Shown: one piece after another, positions 1-8,298 of the stretch
How positions within the stretch are numbered: position 1 is the stretch's first letter
Layout: each line of letters opens with the position of its first letter
From: Ruania suaedae
Lineage (GTDB): Bacteria; Actinomycetota; Actinomycetes; Actinomycetales; Beutenbergiaceae
Direction of reading: 5' to 3'
Assembly: GCF_021049265.1 (NCBI RefSeq)
Contig: NZ_CP088018.1
Location: 3,100,001 to 3,164,000, forward strand
Length of the DNA: 64,000 nt
Made by a program: the position numbers and the translations under genes
Notes under the pieces: generated by a model
Databases searched by the model: none
The model's input: only the letters and a program-made list of their open reading frames with translations
Told to the model about the DNA's origin: nothing

Positions 1-482
1 GCCGCGGTGCACTGGGTGATCGAGCTGCCGTAGGCCGTCCACCGCAGCCGCGGTGCGAGCGGGCGCAATACCTGCGCCCCGTACACGCCCAACCCCCCGA
101 CGGCGGAGCGCCCCATCTGCGGCAACCACACCACGACGTCGTGCTCACCCGCGGGCAGGTCGATCTCGAGCACCTGCTGGCCCAGAGCGACGGCCACCCG
201 CGCGTGCAGCTCGCCGTCGACGGTGACGTCCAGCGGCCACGAGGACTCGCACTCGTCGAAGAGGACCGGCAGCGTCAGCCGCGCGGCGTCGGTGCGCAGC
301 TCGGCCCGCACGCCGGCGGCCATGCGCGCGGGGAACAGCAATGGCTCCGCGTGGGCGCGGTCGGCCCGCTCCGGTGGGAGGCGCCAGGGGCGCCACCACC
401 CACCGTCCGGCAGCCAGCCGACGGCGCCGCGCCAGTGCGGCGATGAGACGGAGGGTTCCAGCATCTGGGCATCGTCGCTCAC
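1..482 (-). CDS. SGNH/GDSL-type hydrolase, N-terminal part (cut by window edge)
   Basis: An open frame starts at a GTG at 482 and runs off the window after about 160 residues. It carries an N-terminal beta-sandwich-like region (residues about 1-140) and then AYGSSITQC at 149-157, the block I motif of SGNH hydrolases, with Ser153 as predicted nucleophile. The rest of the catalytic domain, including the Asp-His pair, lies outside the window. The layout recalls esterase/acylhydrolase proteins with an N-terminal accessory domain. No signal peptide is seen. It starts 10 bp after the aminotransferase gene and is probably co-transcribed with it. An ATG at 464 is an alternative start. Substrate unknown. 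Confidence 0.75.
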   Translation of the reverse strand, partial: MSDDAQMLEPSVSSPHWRGAVGWLPDGGWWRPWRLPPERADRAHAEPLLFPARMAAGVRAELRTDAARLTLPVLFDECESSWPLDVTVDGELHARVAVALGQQVLEIDLPAGEHDVVVWLPQMGRSAVGGLGVYGAQVLRPLAPRLRWTAYGSSITQCTA

Positions 483-492
483 GGCAGCGAGC

Positions 493-1713
493 CTAGCGCT
501 GCCCTCCCGCTGCCTGGAACGCGAGGATCCGCTCGATCGCCTCCGTCACTGCCGCCTGGCCCGCCGCGAACGACAGGCGCACGTAGCGGCCCCCGCCGGC
601 CGGATCGAAGTCGATGCCGGGCACCACCGCTACGCCCGAATCCTCCAGCAATGCCCGCGCCCAGGCGCCGGCGTCGGCGAAGTGACCCAGGGAGCCGGCG
701 AGATCGGCGTAGAGGTAGAAGGCGCCGTCGGCAGGGGCGGTCGGCCCCCACCCGAGGGTGCCGACCGCATCCAGCAGGGTGGTGCGGGTCCGGGCGAGGG
801 CAGCCACGCGAGCGTCGGCGGCCGCGTAGGAGGACTCGCTGAACGCCTCGACCGCGGCGTGGGCGGCCGGCGCGGGCGGGCAGAGTGCCACGTTGCCGGC
901 GAGGGCATCGACGCCGCCGCCCAGGTCCGCGGGGACGAGTGCCCAGCCGATACGCCACCCCGTCATGCCCCAGTACTTGGAGAAGGAGGAGACGATCACG
1001 CCGGTGCGCGAGGTCTCCCAGGCACAGACACCGCGCGGGTCGGCCGCCCCCGGATCGGGGTAGGTGATGCCGTGGTAGATCTCGTCGCTGATCAGGCGCA
1101 CGTCGTGGGCATCGCACCATGCGGTGAGGGCGGCGAGCTCGGCGCGGGTGAGCATGGTGCCGGTCGGGTTGGCCGGCGAGGCCACCACGAGGCCCGCGAT
1201 CGGACCCCGGGCCGCCGCAGCGTCCAGAAGATCGGGGGTGGGCTGGAAGCGCTCGCCGGGCCCGCACGGGATATCCACCACCTCGCAGCCGAGTGCTGTG
1301 AGGATGTTGCGATAGGCGGGATAGCCGGGGCTCGCGAGCGCCACTCGGTCGCCAGGATCGAAGGCGGCAAGAAACGCCAGTACGAACGCGCCCGAGGAGC
1401 CGGTGGTGACCGCCACCTCCTCCGCGGCGACCTCCAGGCCGTACCAGCGGCGGTAGTGGCCAGCGATCGCCTCCCGGAGCGGCCGCGGCCCCAGCGCCGA
1501 GGTGTAGCCGAGGTCGTTGCCCTGGTGGAGCGCAGCGGCGCGCGCCGCGACGTCGGGCGGGGCACCGCCGGCGGGCTCCCCCGCGCACAGCGAGATCACG
1601 TCCCGCCCGGCCGTGCGCAGCTGGGCCACCCGGTCGAGGATGGACATCACCTCGAAGGGCGGGACGGCGGCGCGGCGGGCGACCTTCATGGTGGGCAGGC
1701 TATCGGGGCTCAC
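493..1713 (-). CDS. Class I/II pyridoxal-phosphate aminotransferase
   Basis: The 406-residue product is a fold-type I PLP aminotransferase of the aspartate/kynurenine aminotransferase group and should transfer an amino group between an amino acid and a 2-oxoacid in the cytoplasm. Visible hallmarks are SLCAGEP near residue 40, the ASPANPTGT motif, SDEIYHG with the PLP-ring aspartate, and SSFSKYWGMTGWRIGW, whose Lys246 is the predicted Schiff-base lysine; a C-terminal arginine in YVRLSFA fits the substrate carboxylate contact. The ATG at 1713 overlaps the stop of the upstream FUSC gene by 4 bp (ATGA), suggesting translational coupling. A second ATG at 1689 is possible. The true amino donor cannot be read from sequence. 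Confidence 0.88.
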   Translation of the reverse strand: MSPDSLPTMKVARRAAVPPFEVMSILDRVAQLRTAGRDVISLCAGEPAGGAPPDVAARAAALHQGNDLGYTSALGPRPLREAIAGHYRRWYGLEVAAEEVAVTTGSSGAFVLAFLAAFDPGDRVALASPGYPAYRNILTALGCEVVDIPCGPGERFQPTPDLLDAAAARGPIAGLVVASPANPTGTMLTRAELAALTAWCDAHDVRLISDEIYHGITYPDPGAADPRGVCAWETSRTGVIVSSFSKYWGMTGWRIGWALVPADLGGGVDALAGNVALCPPAPAAHAAVEAFSESSYAAADARVAALARTRTTLLDAVGTLGWGPTAPADGAFYLYADLAGSLGHFADAGAWARALLEDSGVAVVPGIDFDPAGGGRYVRLSFAAGQAAVTEAIERILAFQAAGGQR

Positions 1714-2873
1714 GCCGCCGGGTTGGGCTCGGAACTGTCGCGCGCCTGCCTGGCCGAGGCGACGTCATCGACGATCGTGGTGATGTGCCGCATGCTCGTG
1801 AGCAGCGAGCCGTAGACCGGCCACAGGTCACCCGGGGGGAGGCCGTCCTGGCCGGAGAATCGTTCGGCGAGCGCATCGAGACGGTCACCGATGGGATCGA
1901 CCTCGGCGTCCGGATCCTCGACGGCGCGGCCCGCGTCGTGGACGATCGCGGCCCACTCGGTGCGGAAGTCGTCGTCCCACTGGCTCTCGGAGTACGTCGA
2001 TTCGCGCACCGTCCGTGCCAGGTGGCGCAGGTGGGAGATACCCTCACCGACGCGGCCGAGGATCTCCTCGTAGCCGACCTCCTCGCCCTCGCCCCAGCGC
2101 GGCTGCGGCTCACGCCGCCGGCGCGAGGTGGGCACGTAGCGCCGCGGATTGACCCGCTGACTCTCCCGGGCGAAGCGCACCGTCTGCCACGCCGTCTCCA
2201 GCTCCGAATCCATCGAGACCGTCTCGGCCACCCACTGGTCGGCCCGATCGGTGTCCCAGGAGTCGCGCAGTTCATCGGCCATCTGCGCCAGCATCGCGCC
2301 CATCCGCTCGTTGATGCTGTCCACGTGGCGAGCCGCCTGCTGATCCCGCAGCGGCGGCACCACCAGGAGGTTCACCGCGATCCCGATCGCGACGCCGAGC
2401 CCGACCTCGAGCAGCCGGTCCTCCAGCAGCGGTCGCTGTTCACCGAAACCGCTGCCAAGCACGAAGATGGCGGTGGTGGCGATCGCGACGCCTTCGTCCT
2501 TGAGCCAGGACACCCTCGAACCGATCAGCCCTACCAGAATCGCGAGGGCGAAGGTCCAGATGCTCACCCCGAGCAGCGCCCCCACCAGGAAGGACAGTCC
2601 CACACCGACGGACGTGGCCACGGTCGTCTGCACCCCGCGGGCCAGGGACCGGTAGACGGTCGCGTGCACGGCAAGCATCGCCGTCCACGGCGCCAGGAAC
2701 GGCAACTCAGAGTCGAGGAGACTGAGCGATACCCACCACGCTGCGGTGGCAGCGATGACGGACTTGAGGATCTGGAGCAGGTCGGTCGCGACCCCGGGCG
2801 AGGCGAGGAGGGTTGCGATCCGGCGCGGCCACGATCGGCGGCGCCGCAGGTCGGCAGGAGGATTCTCGGGCAT
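1710..2873 (-). CDS. FUSC-family membrane protein (copy 1)
   Basis: This 387-residue protein has an N-terminal membrane half (about residues 15-175, with hydrophobic segments in hairpins) and a soluble, charged C-terminal half rich in Arg, Asp and Trp. The block PFLAPWTAMLAVHATVYR and the segment ending VNLLVVPPLRD are typical of the FUSC/aromatic-acid-exporter (ArAE-like) superfamily. Members are inner-membrane proteins proposed to export aromatic acids or other small molecules; the substrate here is unknown. It is a tandem paralogue of the next gene upstream (2942-4111), with long identical blocks in both halves, separated by only 68 bp. It overlaps the aminotransferase start by 4 bp. Confidence 0.8.
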   Translation of the reverse strand: MPENPPADLRRRRSWPRRIATLLASPGVATDLLQILKSVIAATAAWWVSLSLLDSELPFLAPWTAMLAVHATVYRSLARGVQTTVATSVGVGLSFLVGALLGVSIWTFALAILVGLIGSRVSWLKDEGVAIATTAIFVLGSGFGEQRPLLEDRLLEVGLGVAIGIAVNLLVVPPLRDQQAARHVDSINERMGAMLAQMADELRDSWDTDRADQWVAETVSMDSELETAWQTVRFARESQRVNPRRYVPTSRRRREPQPRWGEGEEVGYEEILGRVGEGISHLRHLARTVRESTYSESQWDDDFRTEWAAIVHDAGRAVEDPDAEVDPIGDRLDALAERFSGQDGLPPGDLWPVYGSLLTSMRHITTIVDDVASARQARDSSEPNPAA

Positions 2874-2941
2874 CTACCCCAGCGTATGACCAGCGCCGCC
2901 GTCGTGGCATCCGACGTGTGCGAGATGACTCCGGCTGCGGC

Positions 2942-4111
2942 CTACGCCCCCGGAGTGGGCTGGCTCCCCTCCCGGGCCTGCCGGGCAGAGGCGACGTCAT
3001 CGACCACGACCGTGATGTGACGGACGTTCGTCACCAGCGAACCGTAAACCGGCCACAGCTCGCCGGGGGGCAGCCTGCGCTCAGCCGAGAATCGTCGCGC
3101 GAGCGCATCGAGCCGGCCGGCGACCGGCTCCACGACGGCATCGGGGTCCGCGATCACCCGTCCCGCGTCGCGCACGATGGCCGCCCACTCGTGGCGGAAA
3201 TCGTCGTCCCATTGGCTTTCGGCATAGGTCGATTCCCGGACGGTCTGGGCCAACTGACGCAGATGGGAGATGCCCTCACCGACGCGACCGAGGATCTCCT
3301 CATAGCCGACCTCCTCGGCCCGTGTGCTGCGCCGACGCTCGGAGCGGCCATGGCGGTGCGCCCACGGGACATGCGCACGGGGGTTGGCGCGTGCGCTCTC
3401 GCGGGCATAGCGGATCGTGCCCCAGGCGGTGGCCAGCTCGCGATCCATCGCGGCGGTCTCTGCGACCCACTCGTCAGCACGGTCGGTGTCCCAGGACTGC
3501 TCCAGCTCCTCCCCCATCTCCACCAGGACCAGCCCCATCCGACGATTGATGCTGTCCACGTGCCGCGCAGCCTGACGGTCACGCAGCGGAGGCACGAGCA
3601 GGATGTTGACCAGCACGCCGACCCCGACCCCGACACCCACCTCGAGGAGTCGGTCATCCAGCAGCGGTGCCTGATCGTCGAAGCCGTTGCTGAGCACGAA
3701 GATCGCGGTCGTGGCGATCGCCACGCCCTCCGCACGCAGCCAGTTGAGCCGTGACCCGGCCATGCCCACGAACACCGCGAGCGCGAACGCCCACAGACTG
3801 ACTCCGTCGAACAGCGTGCCGATGAGGAACGCCACCCCCACCCCGAGACTGGTCGCGACAGCGGTCTGGACACCTCGAGTCAACGTCCGGTAAACCGTCG
3901 CATGCACAGCGAGCAAAGCCGTCCACGGTGCGAGGAACGGCATCTGGGAGTCGAGCACGATCGCAGAAAGCCACCAGGCCAGCGTGGCTGCGATCGTGCA
4001 CTTGAGGATCTGCAGCAGATCCGTCACGAACGCGGCCGTCCGCACGCGCGCGACGATGCGATGGAGCAACGATAGGCCGACAGCAACGGCGGCGGTGGGT
4101 TGGTGGGCCAT
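2942..4111 (-). CDS. FUSC-family membrane protein (copy 2)
   Basis: This 389-residue paralogue of the 1710-2873 product has the same architecture: about six hydrophobic segments in residues 20-180 and a soluble C-terminal domain. The shared blocks include PFLAPWTALLAVHATVYR and the region around EEVGYEEILGRVGEGISHLR near residue 270, so the duplication covers the full gene. The copies differ most at the N-terminus and in the basic linker near residue 250. They may form a hetero-oligomer or serve two substrates; neither can be decided from sequence. The gene lies downstream of the MFS exporter on the same strand, with a 56-bp gap. Confidence 0.8.
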   Translation of the reverse strand: MAHQPTAAVAVGLSLLHRIVARVRTAAFVTDLLQILKCTIAATLAWWLSAIVLDSQMPFLAPWTALLAVHATVYRTLTRGVQTAVATSLGVGVAFLIGTLFDGVSLWAFALAVFVGMAGSRLNWLRAEGVAIATTAIFVLSNGFDDQAPLLDDRLLEVGVGVGVGVLVNILLVPPLRDRQAARHVDSINRRMGLVLVEMGEELEQSWDTDRADEWVAETAAMDRELATAWGTIRYARESARANPRAHVPWAHRHGRSERRRSTRAEEVGYEEILGRVGEGISHLRQLAQTVRESTYAESQWDDDFRHEWAAIVRDAGRVIADPDAVVEPVAGRLDALARRFSAERRLPPGELWPVYGSLVTNVRHITVVVDDVASARQAREGSQPTPGA

Positions 4112-4167
4112 CTGACCACACTATGGCTGGCGATTCCCCACGGCACCCCGCGCACCCGGGGCGGCTA

Positions 4168-5466
4168 CTACGCCGTCGGTCGGGCGCCGTCGTAGGCCAG
4201 GAAGCGGCGCTGTGTCAGCGCCAGCACGGTGATCACGACCAGGCACAGCACTCCGCCGACGACGGCCGCCCACCCCTCGCCGAACCACGAGGCCTCGGCA
4301 CCCACCATCAGGTCGCCGAGGCGCGGCCCGCCGGCGACGACCACCACGAACACCCCCTGCAGTCGTCCGCGCATGGCATCCGGGGTGGCGGCCTGCAGGA
4401 TCGTCTGGCGGAAGATCGAGGAGATGGAATCGGCCGCGCCGGCCACCGCGAGCAGCACGAATGCGGCCACCAGCGCCCACACGACCACGTCGTCCGGGGA
4501 GGTGCGGCCAACGAGCAGGAGCACCACCCCGAAGCCGATGACGGCAAGGGCGAAGACGGCGATGGCCGCGACGATCACCTTTCCCTGCGCTCGCACCCCG
4601 GCGAGGCCACCGGAGAGAGTGCTCGCCAGCACCGCCCCGACGGCGATCGCGGCCGTCAGCATCCCGGTCGTGGTTTCGCCGCCACCGATGAGCACCACCC
4701 CGACGGCGGGGAAGAGCACCCGGGGCATGGCCAGGATCATCGCACTCAGGTCGAGCAGGAAGGTCATCCGCAGATTCGGCCGGGTGCCGAGGTAGCGCAG
4801 CCCCTCGAAGACGGAACGCCAACCGACGACTCGAGGCTTCGCCGCGACGTTCTCGCCCTCCCCTGCCGGCTCCGGCGGGATGTCGGGCAGTCGCCACAGC
4901 GCATACAGCGAGGCTGTGAACAGCAACAGGTCGAGGGTGTAGGCGACGCCAAACCCCTGCCAGGCCACCAGCACTGCCCCCAGCAGCGGCCCGAGGGTGA
5001 GGGCGACGTTCCAGGCGAGAGTCTGCAGCGCATTGGCCGCGGCGAGCTGAGTGATCGGCACCAGGCGCGGGATGATCGCCGATCTCGCCGGGTTGTTGAC
5101 GGCGCTCGCGGCCGACTGGAGGGCGACCAGCACGTAGAGCAGCCACACCGACTCCAGCGACAGCCACGCCTGCAGGGCGAGCAGCCCGGTCACGACGAAC
5201 AGCACCGTGGAGGCGCTCAGCGCCACCCGGCGGCGGTCGAACTGGTCCACCAGGGCCCCGCCGTACAAGCCGAGCACCACCAGCGGGACCAACGCGAAGA
5301 TCCCGAGGATGCCGACCGCGAGGGTGGAGGCGGTGATCGCGTATACCTGCAGGCCCACGGCCACCGTGGTCAGCTGGGTGCCGAGATTGGAGATCCCCAG
5401 CCCCCACCACAGTCGCCGGAAGGCACCGATGCGCAGCGGCGCGGTATCGGCGAGCAGGCGGGGCAC
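4168..5466 (-). CDS. Major facilitator superfamily exporter
   Basis: The 432-residue protein shows about 12 hydrophobic segments and the loop 2-3 motif GGALVDQFDRRRV near residue 75, the MFS motif A position. Overall it resembles the EntS/macrolide-efflux type of MFS exporters, which use the proton gradient to move small molecules outward. The central hydrophilic loop (about residues 205-220) separates the two six-helix halves. The GTG start at 5466 has only a weak ribosome-binding site. The gene heads a minus-strand run that continues into the two FUSC genes, so the group may serve efflux of related compounds; that is inference. Confidence 0.8.
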   Translation of the reverse strand: MPRLLADTAPLRIGAFRRLWWGLGISNLGTQLTTVAVGLQVYAITASTLAVGILGIFALVPLVVLGLYGGALVDQFDRRRVALSASTVLFVVTGLLALQAWLSLESVWLLYVLVALQSAASAVNNPARSAIIPRLVPITQLAAANALQTLAWNVALTLGPLLGAVLVAWQGFGVAYTLDLLLFTASLYALWRLPDIPPEPAGEGENVAAKPRVVGWRSVFEGLRYLGTRPNLRMTFLLDLSAMILAMPRVLFPAVGVVLIGGGETTTGMLTAAIAVGAVLASTLSGGLAGVRAQGKVIVAAIAVFALAVIGFGVVLLLVGRTSPDDVVVWALVAAFVLLAVAGAADSISSIFRQTILQAATPDAMRGRLQGVFVVVVAGGPRLGDLMVGAEASWFGEGWAAVVGGVLCLVVITVLALTQRRFLAYDGARPTA

Positions 5467-5500
5467 GAGCCACGAGCCTACGCCTGACGGTCAGGTGCGC

Positions 5501-6070
5501 TCACTCCACCCGCCAGCAGCCCTGGAGGTGATCGTCGACCATCCCCGCCGACTGCATCAGCGCGTACATCGTGGTCGGTCCGACGAATCGGAAGCCGCGC
5601 CTGCGCAGTGCCTTGCTCATCGCGGTCGACTCCGGCGTGAGGGCGGGGACGTCGTTGAAGGTGCGTGGCCGTGCACGTGCGGCCGGGGCGAAGGACCACA
5701 TGAGAGCGTCGAGCTCGCCCTCGGCCATCGCCTGGACGAGCCGCGCGTTCTCGATGGTCGCGGTGATCTTCGCTCGGTTGCGGATGATTCCGGCATCGCC
5801 CATGAGGCGCTCGACATCGTCGTCGCAGAACTGCGCCACCTCCGCGGGGACGAAGCCGGCGAACACCTCCCGGAACCGCGGCCGCTTGCGCAGGATCGTG
5901 ATCCAGGACAGGCCCGCCTGAAATCCCTCCAGCGCCATCTTCTCGAACAGGGCCCGGTCCCCGTGCAGCGGGAAGCCCCATTCCTGGTCGTGATACCGCT
6001 CGTAGTCGGCGTCCGAACCGACCCAGCCGCAGCGGGTGCGCCCGTCGGTTCCGGTGATGAGGGTGTCCAT
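5501..6070 (-). CDS. tag: DNA-3-methyladenine glycosylase I
   Basis: The 189-residue protein matches the Tag family, helix-hairpin-helix-like enzymes that remove 3-methyladenine from DNA in base excision repair. RCGWVGSDADYERYHDQEWG (residues 13-32) contains the substrate-pocket sequence and zinc ligands Cys14 and His27; the partners His181 and Cys185 are in DHLQGCW at the C-terminus. The stretch GFQAGLSWITILRKR and the GIIRNRAKI block are family signatures. Length is normal. It ends 34 bp before the MFS gene start and is preceded by the radical SAM gene that has a LexA-like box, so DNA-damage control of the pair is possible but unproven. Confidence 0.92.
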   Translation of the reverse strand: MDTLITGTDGRTRCGWVGSDADYERYHDQEWGFPLHGDRALFEKMALEGFQAGLSWITILRKRPRFREVFAGFVPAEVAQFCDDDVERLMGDAGIIRNRAKITATIENARLVQAMAEGELDALMWSFAPAARARPRTFNDVPALTPESTAMSKALRRRGFRFVGPTTMYALMQSAGMVDDHLQGCWRVE

Positions 6071-6106
6071 GGGCTCAGCGTAGGGAGGAGCACTGGAGAA
6101 GCACTG

Positions 6107-7159
6107 TCAGAACAGCGACGCCTGCACCGGCCGCGGGTCGACGTGGGCCACGGCCGGCATCGCCGGGTCTCCGACGGCGTCCGGATCCGTCCGCAACGTC
6201 CACCTCGCACCACCTTCGGCCTCGTCGCGGACGAACCCGTGGCGACGGCGCAGCCTACACACCCGCTCGGCAAGCCAGTCGCGATACTCGCTGCTGGTGT
6301 AGGAGCCGCGCCCGAAGAGCGCCCGGTACTTAGGCACCAGCTGCGGGTACTCCCGGCCGAGCCAGGCCAGGAACCACTCGCGCGCGCCCGGGCGCAGGTG
6401 CAGCGGCCCGGCGGTCACCCACGCGCCACCGGCCTCGCGAATGGCCCCGAACAGGTCGTCGAGATGCTGCTCGGAGTCGGTGAGCCACGGCAGGATCGGC
6501 ATCGCCATCACGGTCGGGCGCAGGCCGGCGTCGGCCACCGCGCGGATGAGTCCGAGCCGGGCCTGTGGGGTGGGCGTGCCGGGCTCGACCCGCTGCTGCA
6601 GTTCGGGATCGGTGAACGCCAGCGAGATGCCGACGCCGATGTCGACGTGCTCGGCGGCCGCTTGCAACGCCGGGAGGTCGCGGCGCAACAGCGGGCCCTT
6701 GGTGAGGATGGAGAACGGGGTGCGGGACGCCGTCAGGGCCTCGATGATGCCCGGCATCAGCCGGTAGCGGCCCTCGGCACGCATGTACGGGTCGGAGTTG
6801 GTGCCCAGCGCGACGTGCTCACGCTTCCAGGACGGCCTGGCGAGTTCGGCGCGCAGCACCTCAGCCACATTGGTCTTGACGACGATCTGGGTGTCGAAGT
6901 CGGCGCCGGAGTCCAGGTCCAGGTACTCGTGCGTCTTGCGCGAGAAGCAATAGGAGCACTGGTGGAGACACCCACGCGTGGGGTTGATCGTCCACGCGAA
7001 CGGCATGTTCGATCCGCCGGGGACCTTGTTCAGGGCGCTCTTGCACAGCACCTCGTGGAAGGTGACGCCCGCGAACTCCGGCGTGGTGACGCTGCGGATC
7101 AGCCCGCGCAGTGGCAGCAGCGCTCCGGCATCGGTGGCTTGCTGGGCATCCCATCGCAT
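6107..7159 (-). CDS. Rv2578c-family radical SAM protein
   Basis: The product (350 residues from the chosen start) is a radical SAM protein of the actinobacterial Rv2578c family. The cluster-binding motif CLHQCSYC gives Cys64, Cys68 and Cys71 as ligands of the 4Fe-4S cluster, and TNSDPYMRAEGRYRL and VGISLAF are further conserved blocks. The family is related to spore photoproduct lyase-like enzymes, but its reaction is not established. The ATG at 7159 (MRWDAQQ) is preferred over an upstream ATG at 7216 because it matches the usual family N-terminus and because a LexA-like palindrome occupies 7168-7183, which would otherwise be coding. The tag gene follows on the same strand. Confidence 0.85.
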   Translation of the reverse strand: MRWDAQQATDAGALLPLRGLIRSVTTPEFAGVTFHEVLCKSALNKVPGGSNMPFAWTINPTRGCLHQCSYCFSRKTHEYLDLDSGADFDTQIVVKTNVAEVLRAELARPSWKREHVALGTNSDPYMRAEGRYRLMPGIIEALTASRTPFSILTKGPLLRRDLPALQAAAEHVDIGVGISLAFTDPELQQRVEPGTPTPQARLGLIRAVADAGLRPTVMAMPILPWLTDSEQHLDDLFGAIREAGGAWVTAGPLHLRPGAREWFLAWLGREYPQLVPKYRALFGRGSYTSSEYRDWLAERVCRLRRRHGFVRDEAEGGARWTLRTDPDAVGDPAMPAVAHVDPRPVQASLF

Positions 7160-7167
7160 GGCACCAG

Positions 7168-7183
7168 TCGAACATACATTCGA
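7168..7183. promoter_or_regulatory. Candidate LexA (SOS) box upstream of radical SAM gene
   Basis: The sequence TCGAACATACATTCGA matches the actinobacterial SOS box TCGAAC-N4-GTTCGA at 11 of the 12 fixed positions, the exception being A for G at the start of the right arm. It sits 9 bp before the ATG at 7159. From memory, the mycobacterial homologue Rv2578c is among the LexA-regulated genes reported for M. tuberculosis, which supports the call. The closeness to the start implies a very short leader. Confidence 0.7.
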
Positions 7184-7276
7184 CGACGATGGCGAGCGCC
7201 GACACGCGCAGCGCATCTGCGCCGCCTGCCCGGGGAACTGCCACCGGCCACATCCGCCGGCCCATGACCGGCCGAT

Positions 7277-7328
7277 GGGCCCGAAACTCGGGGTGAACCG
7301 CGCGAAGGGGTCAAAGATTCGACCCCTG
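7277..7328 (-). repeat. 52-bp dispersed repeat, copy 1
   Basis: Read on the minus strand, this 52-bp segment aligns without gaps to 41558-41609 at 42 of 52 positions. The shared cores are TTTGACCCCTTC, ACCCCGA and TTCGGGCCC. It lies in the 180-bp gap between the 3' end of the siderophore-interacting gene and the radical SAM gene. Internally GGGGTC...GACCCC can pair. The rest of the gap shows no gene apart from the LexA-like box. Confidence 0.7.
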
Positions 7329-7339
7329 GGTGCGGGCGG

Positions 7340-8182
7340 CTACGCCGAGCGGCGCGCCTCCTCGGCCTCCATCTGGGCGACCCACTCGCGCTTCATCGTG
7401 CGCCACTGGTCGTCGTTGGTCCCGCGCTTCCAGTAGCCCGAAGCCGAGAGGTCGGCCTTGTCCACGCCGCACTCGAAGCGCAGGAAGGACCGCAGCTGCT
7501 TGACCACGTCCGCGTCGCCGTGGACGAAAGCGTGGACCCGGCCGGCGGGGCGGTCGAGCCCGCGTACCGCCGCCACCAGCGCCTCCCCCGGCTGCGATCC
7601 CTCGCTGGCCGAGCGGTGGATCCAGGTGACCTCCGCACGGGCGACTGTCAGCACCGGCTGCTCCTCGGCCGGGTCGGCGACCTCGACGAAGGCGTGGACC
7701 ACCGCACCCTCGGGCATGGCCTCCAGCGTGGCGGCGATCGCCGGCAGTGCACTCTCGTCCCCCACCAGCAGGTGCCAGTCGGCGCCCGGGTCGGGTGCGT
7801 ACCCGCGCCCCGGGCCGAAGAGCTGCACCTGATCACCCGGTTGCGCGGTAGCGGCCCAGGGCCCGGCGATGCCCTCGTCGCCGTGCACGACGAAGTCAAT
7901 CGTGGCGTGCCCGGTCTCGGGGTCCCAGGCGCGGATCGTGTAGGTGCGCATCACCGGCCAGTCCTCGGCCGGGATCCGCTCCTTGACCTCCTCCAGGTCG
8001 AAGGGTTCGACGACGCTGGTTCCGGGGCGGGGCAGCAGCACCTTGACGTAGGTGTCGGTGTATCCCTCCGGGTCCACCTCCAGCGCGCCGCCGCCCGGTG
8101 CGCTGAGCACCAGCCGCACCATGTGCGGGGTGACCCGCTCGTTGCTGACGACCTCGGCGCGCTGCGCCACTCCCTTGGGCAC
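7340..8182 (-). CDS. Siderophore-interacting FAD-binding protein (SIP family)
   Basis: This protein (280 residues from GTG 8182) belongs to the SIP/ViuB family, cytoplasmic flavoproteins that reduce ferric siderophores to release iron. An N-terminal FAD-binding barrel includes MRTYTIRAW (the RxYT flavin motif) and the C-terminal NAD(P)H-type domain includes LLVGDESALPAIAATLEAM and the closing WKRGTNDD-type block. The GTG is chosen because AGGAGG lies 6 bp before it; that same AGGAGG would be inside the coding region if the in-frame ATG at 8197 were used. A DtxR/IdeR-type iron box at 8235-8253 indicates repression when iron is sufficient. No siderophore transporter lies next to it. Confidence 0.88.
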   Translation of the reverse strand: MPKGVAQRAEVVSNERVTPHMVRLVLSAPGGGALEVDPEGYTDTYVKVLLPRPGTSVVEPFDLEEVKERIPAEDWPVMRTYTIRAWDPETGHATIDFVVHGDEGIAGPWAATAQPGDQVQLFGPGRGYAPDPGADWHLLVGDESALPAIAATLEAMPEGAVVHAFVEVADPAEEQPVLTVARAEVTWIHRSASEGSQPGEALVAAVRGLDRPAGRVHAFVHGDADVVKQLRSFLRFECGVDKADLSASGYWKRGTNDDQWRTMKREWVAQMEAEEARRSA

Positions 8183-8234
8183 GGGTGCCCTCCTCATCCA
8201 TCGGCTCGGCGCACCTCGCTCCGGCGCACCGTTC

Positions 8235-8253
8235 TAAGGTAAGGCTAACCATC
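8235..8253. promoter_or_regulatory. Iron box (DtxR/IdeR operator)
   Basis: TAAGGTAAGGCTAACCATC agrees with the 19-bp consensus TTAGGTTAGGCTAACCTAA at 14 positions, including the uninterrupted core AGGCTAACC. It lies 52 bp upstream of the siderophore-interacting gene on the minus strand, and 45 bp before the divergent MBL gene, so either or both could be iron-controlled. The position relative to the SIP gene is typical for a repressor overlapping the promoter. Confidence 0.85.
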
Positions 8254-8298
8254 TGTGTGCGCAGTGGCCAGTGACGTGGGCGATGCCACACTCGAACC

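Noticed and set aside
223-1815. 530-residue plus-strand open frame opposite the aminotransferase
   Set aside because: It is the antisense of a well-supported PLP enzyme and consists of Arg/Gly/Ala-rich sequence without any motif; such frames are normal in very high-GC DNA.
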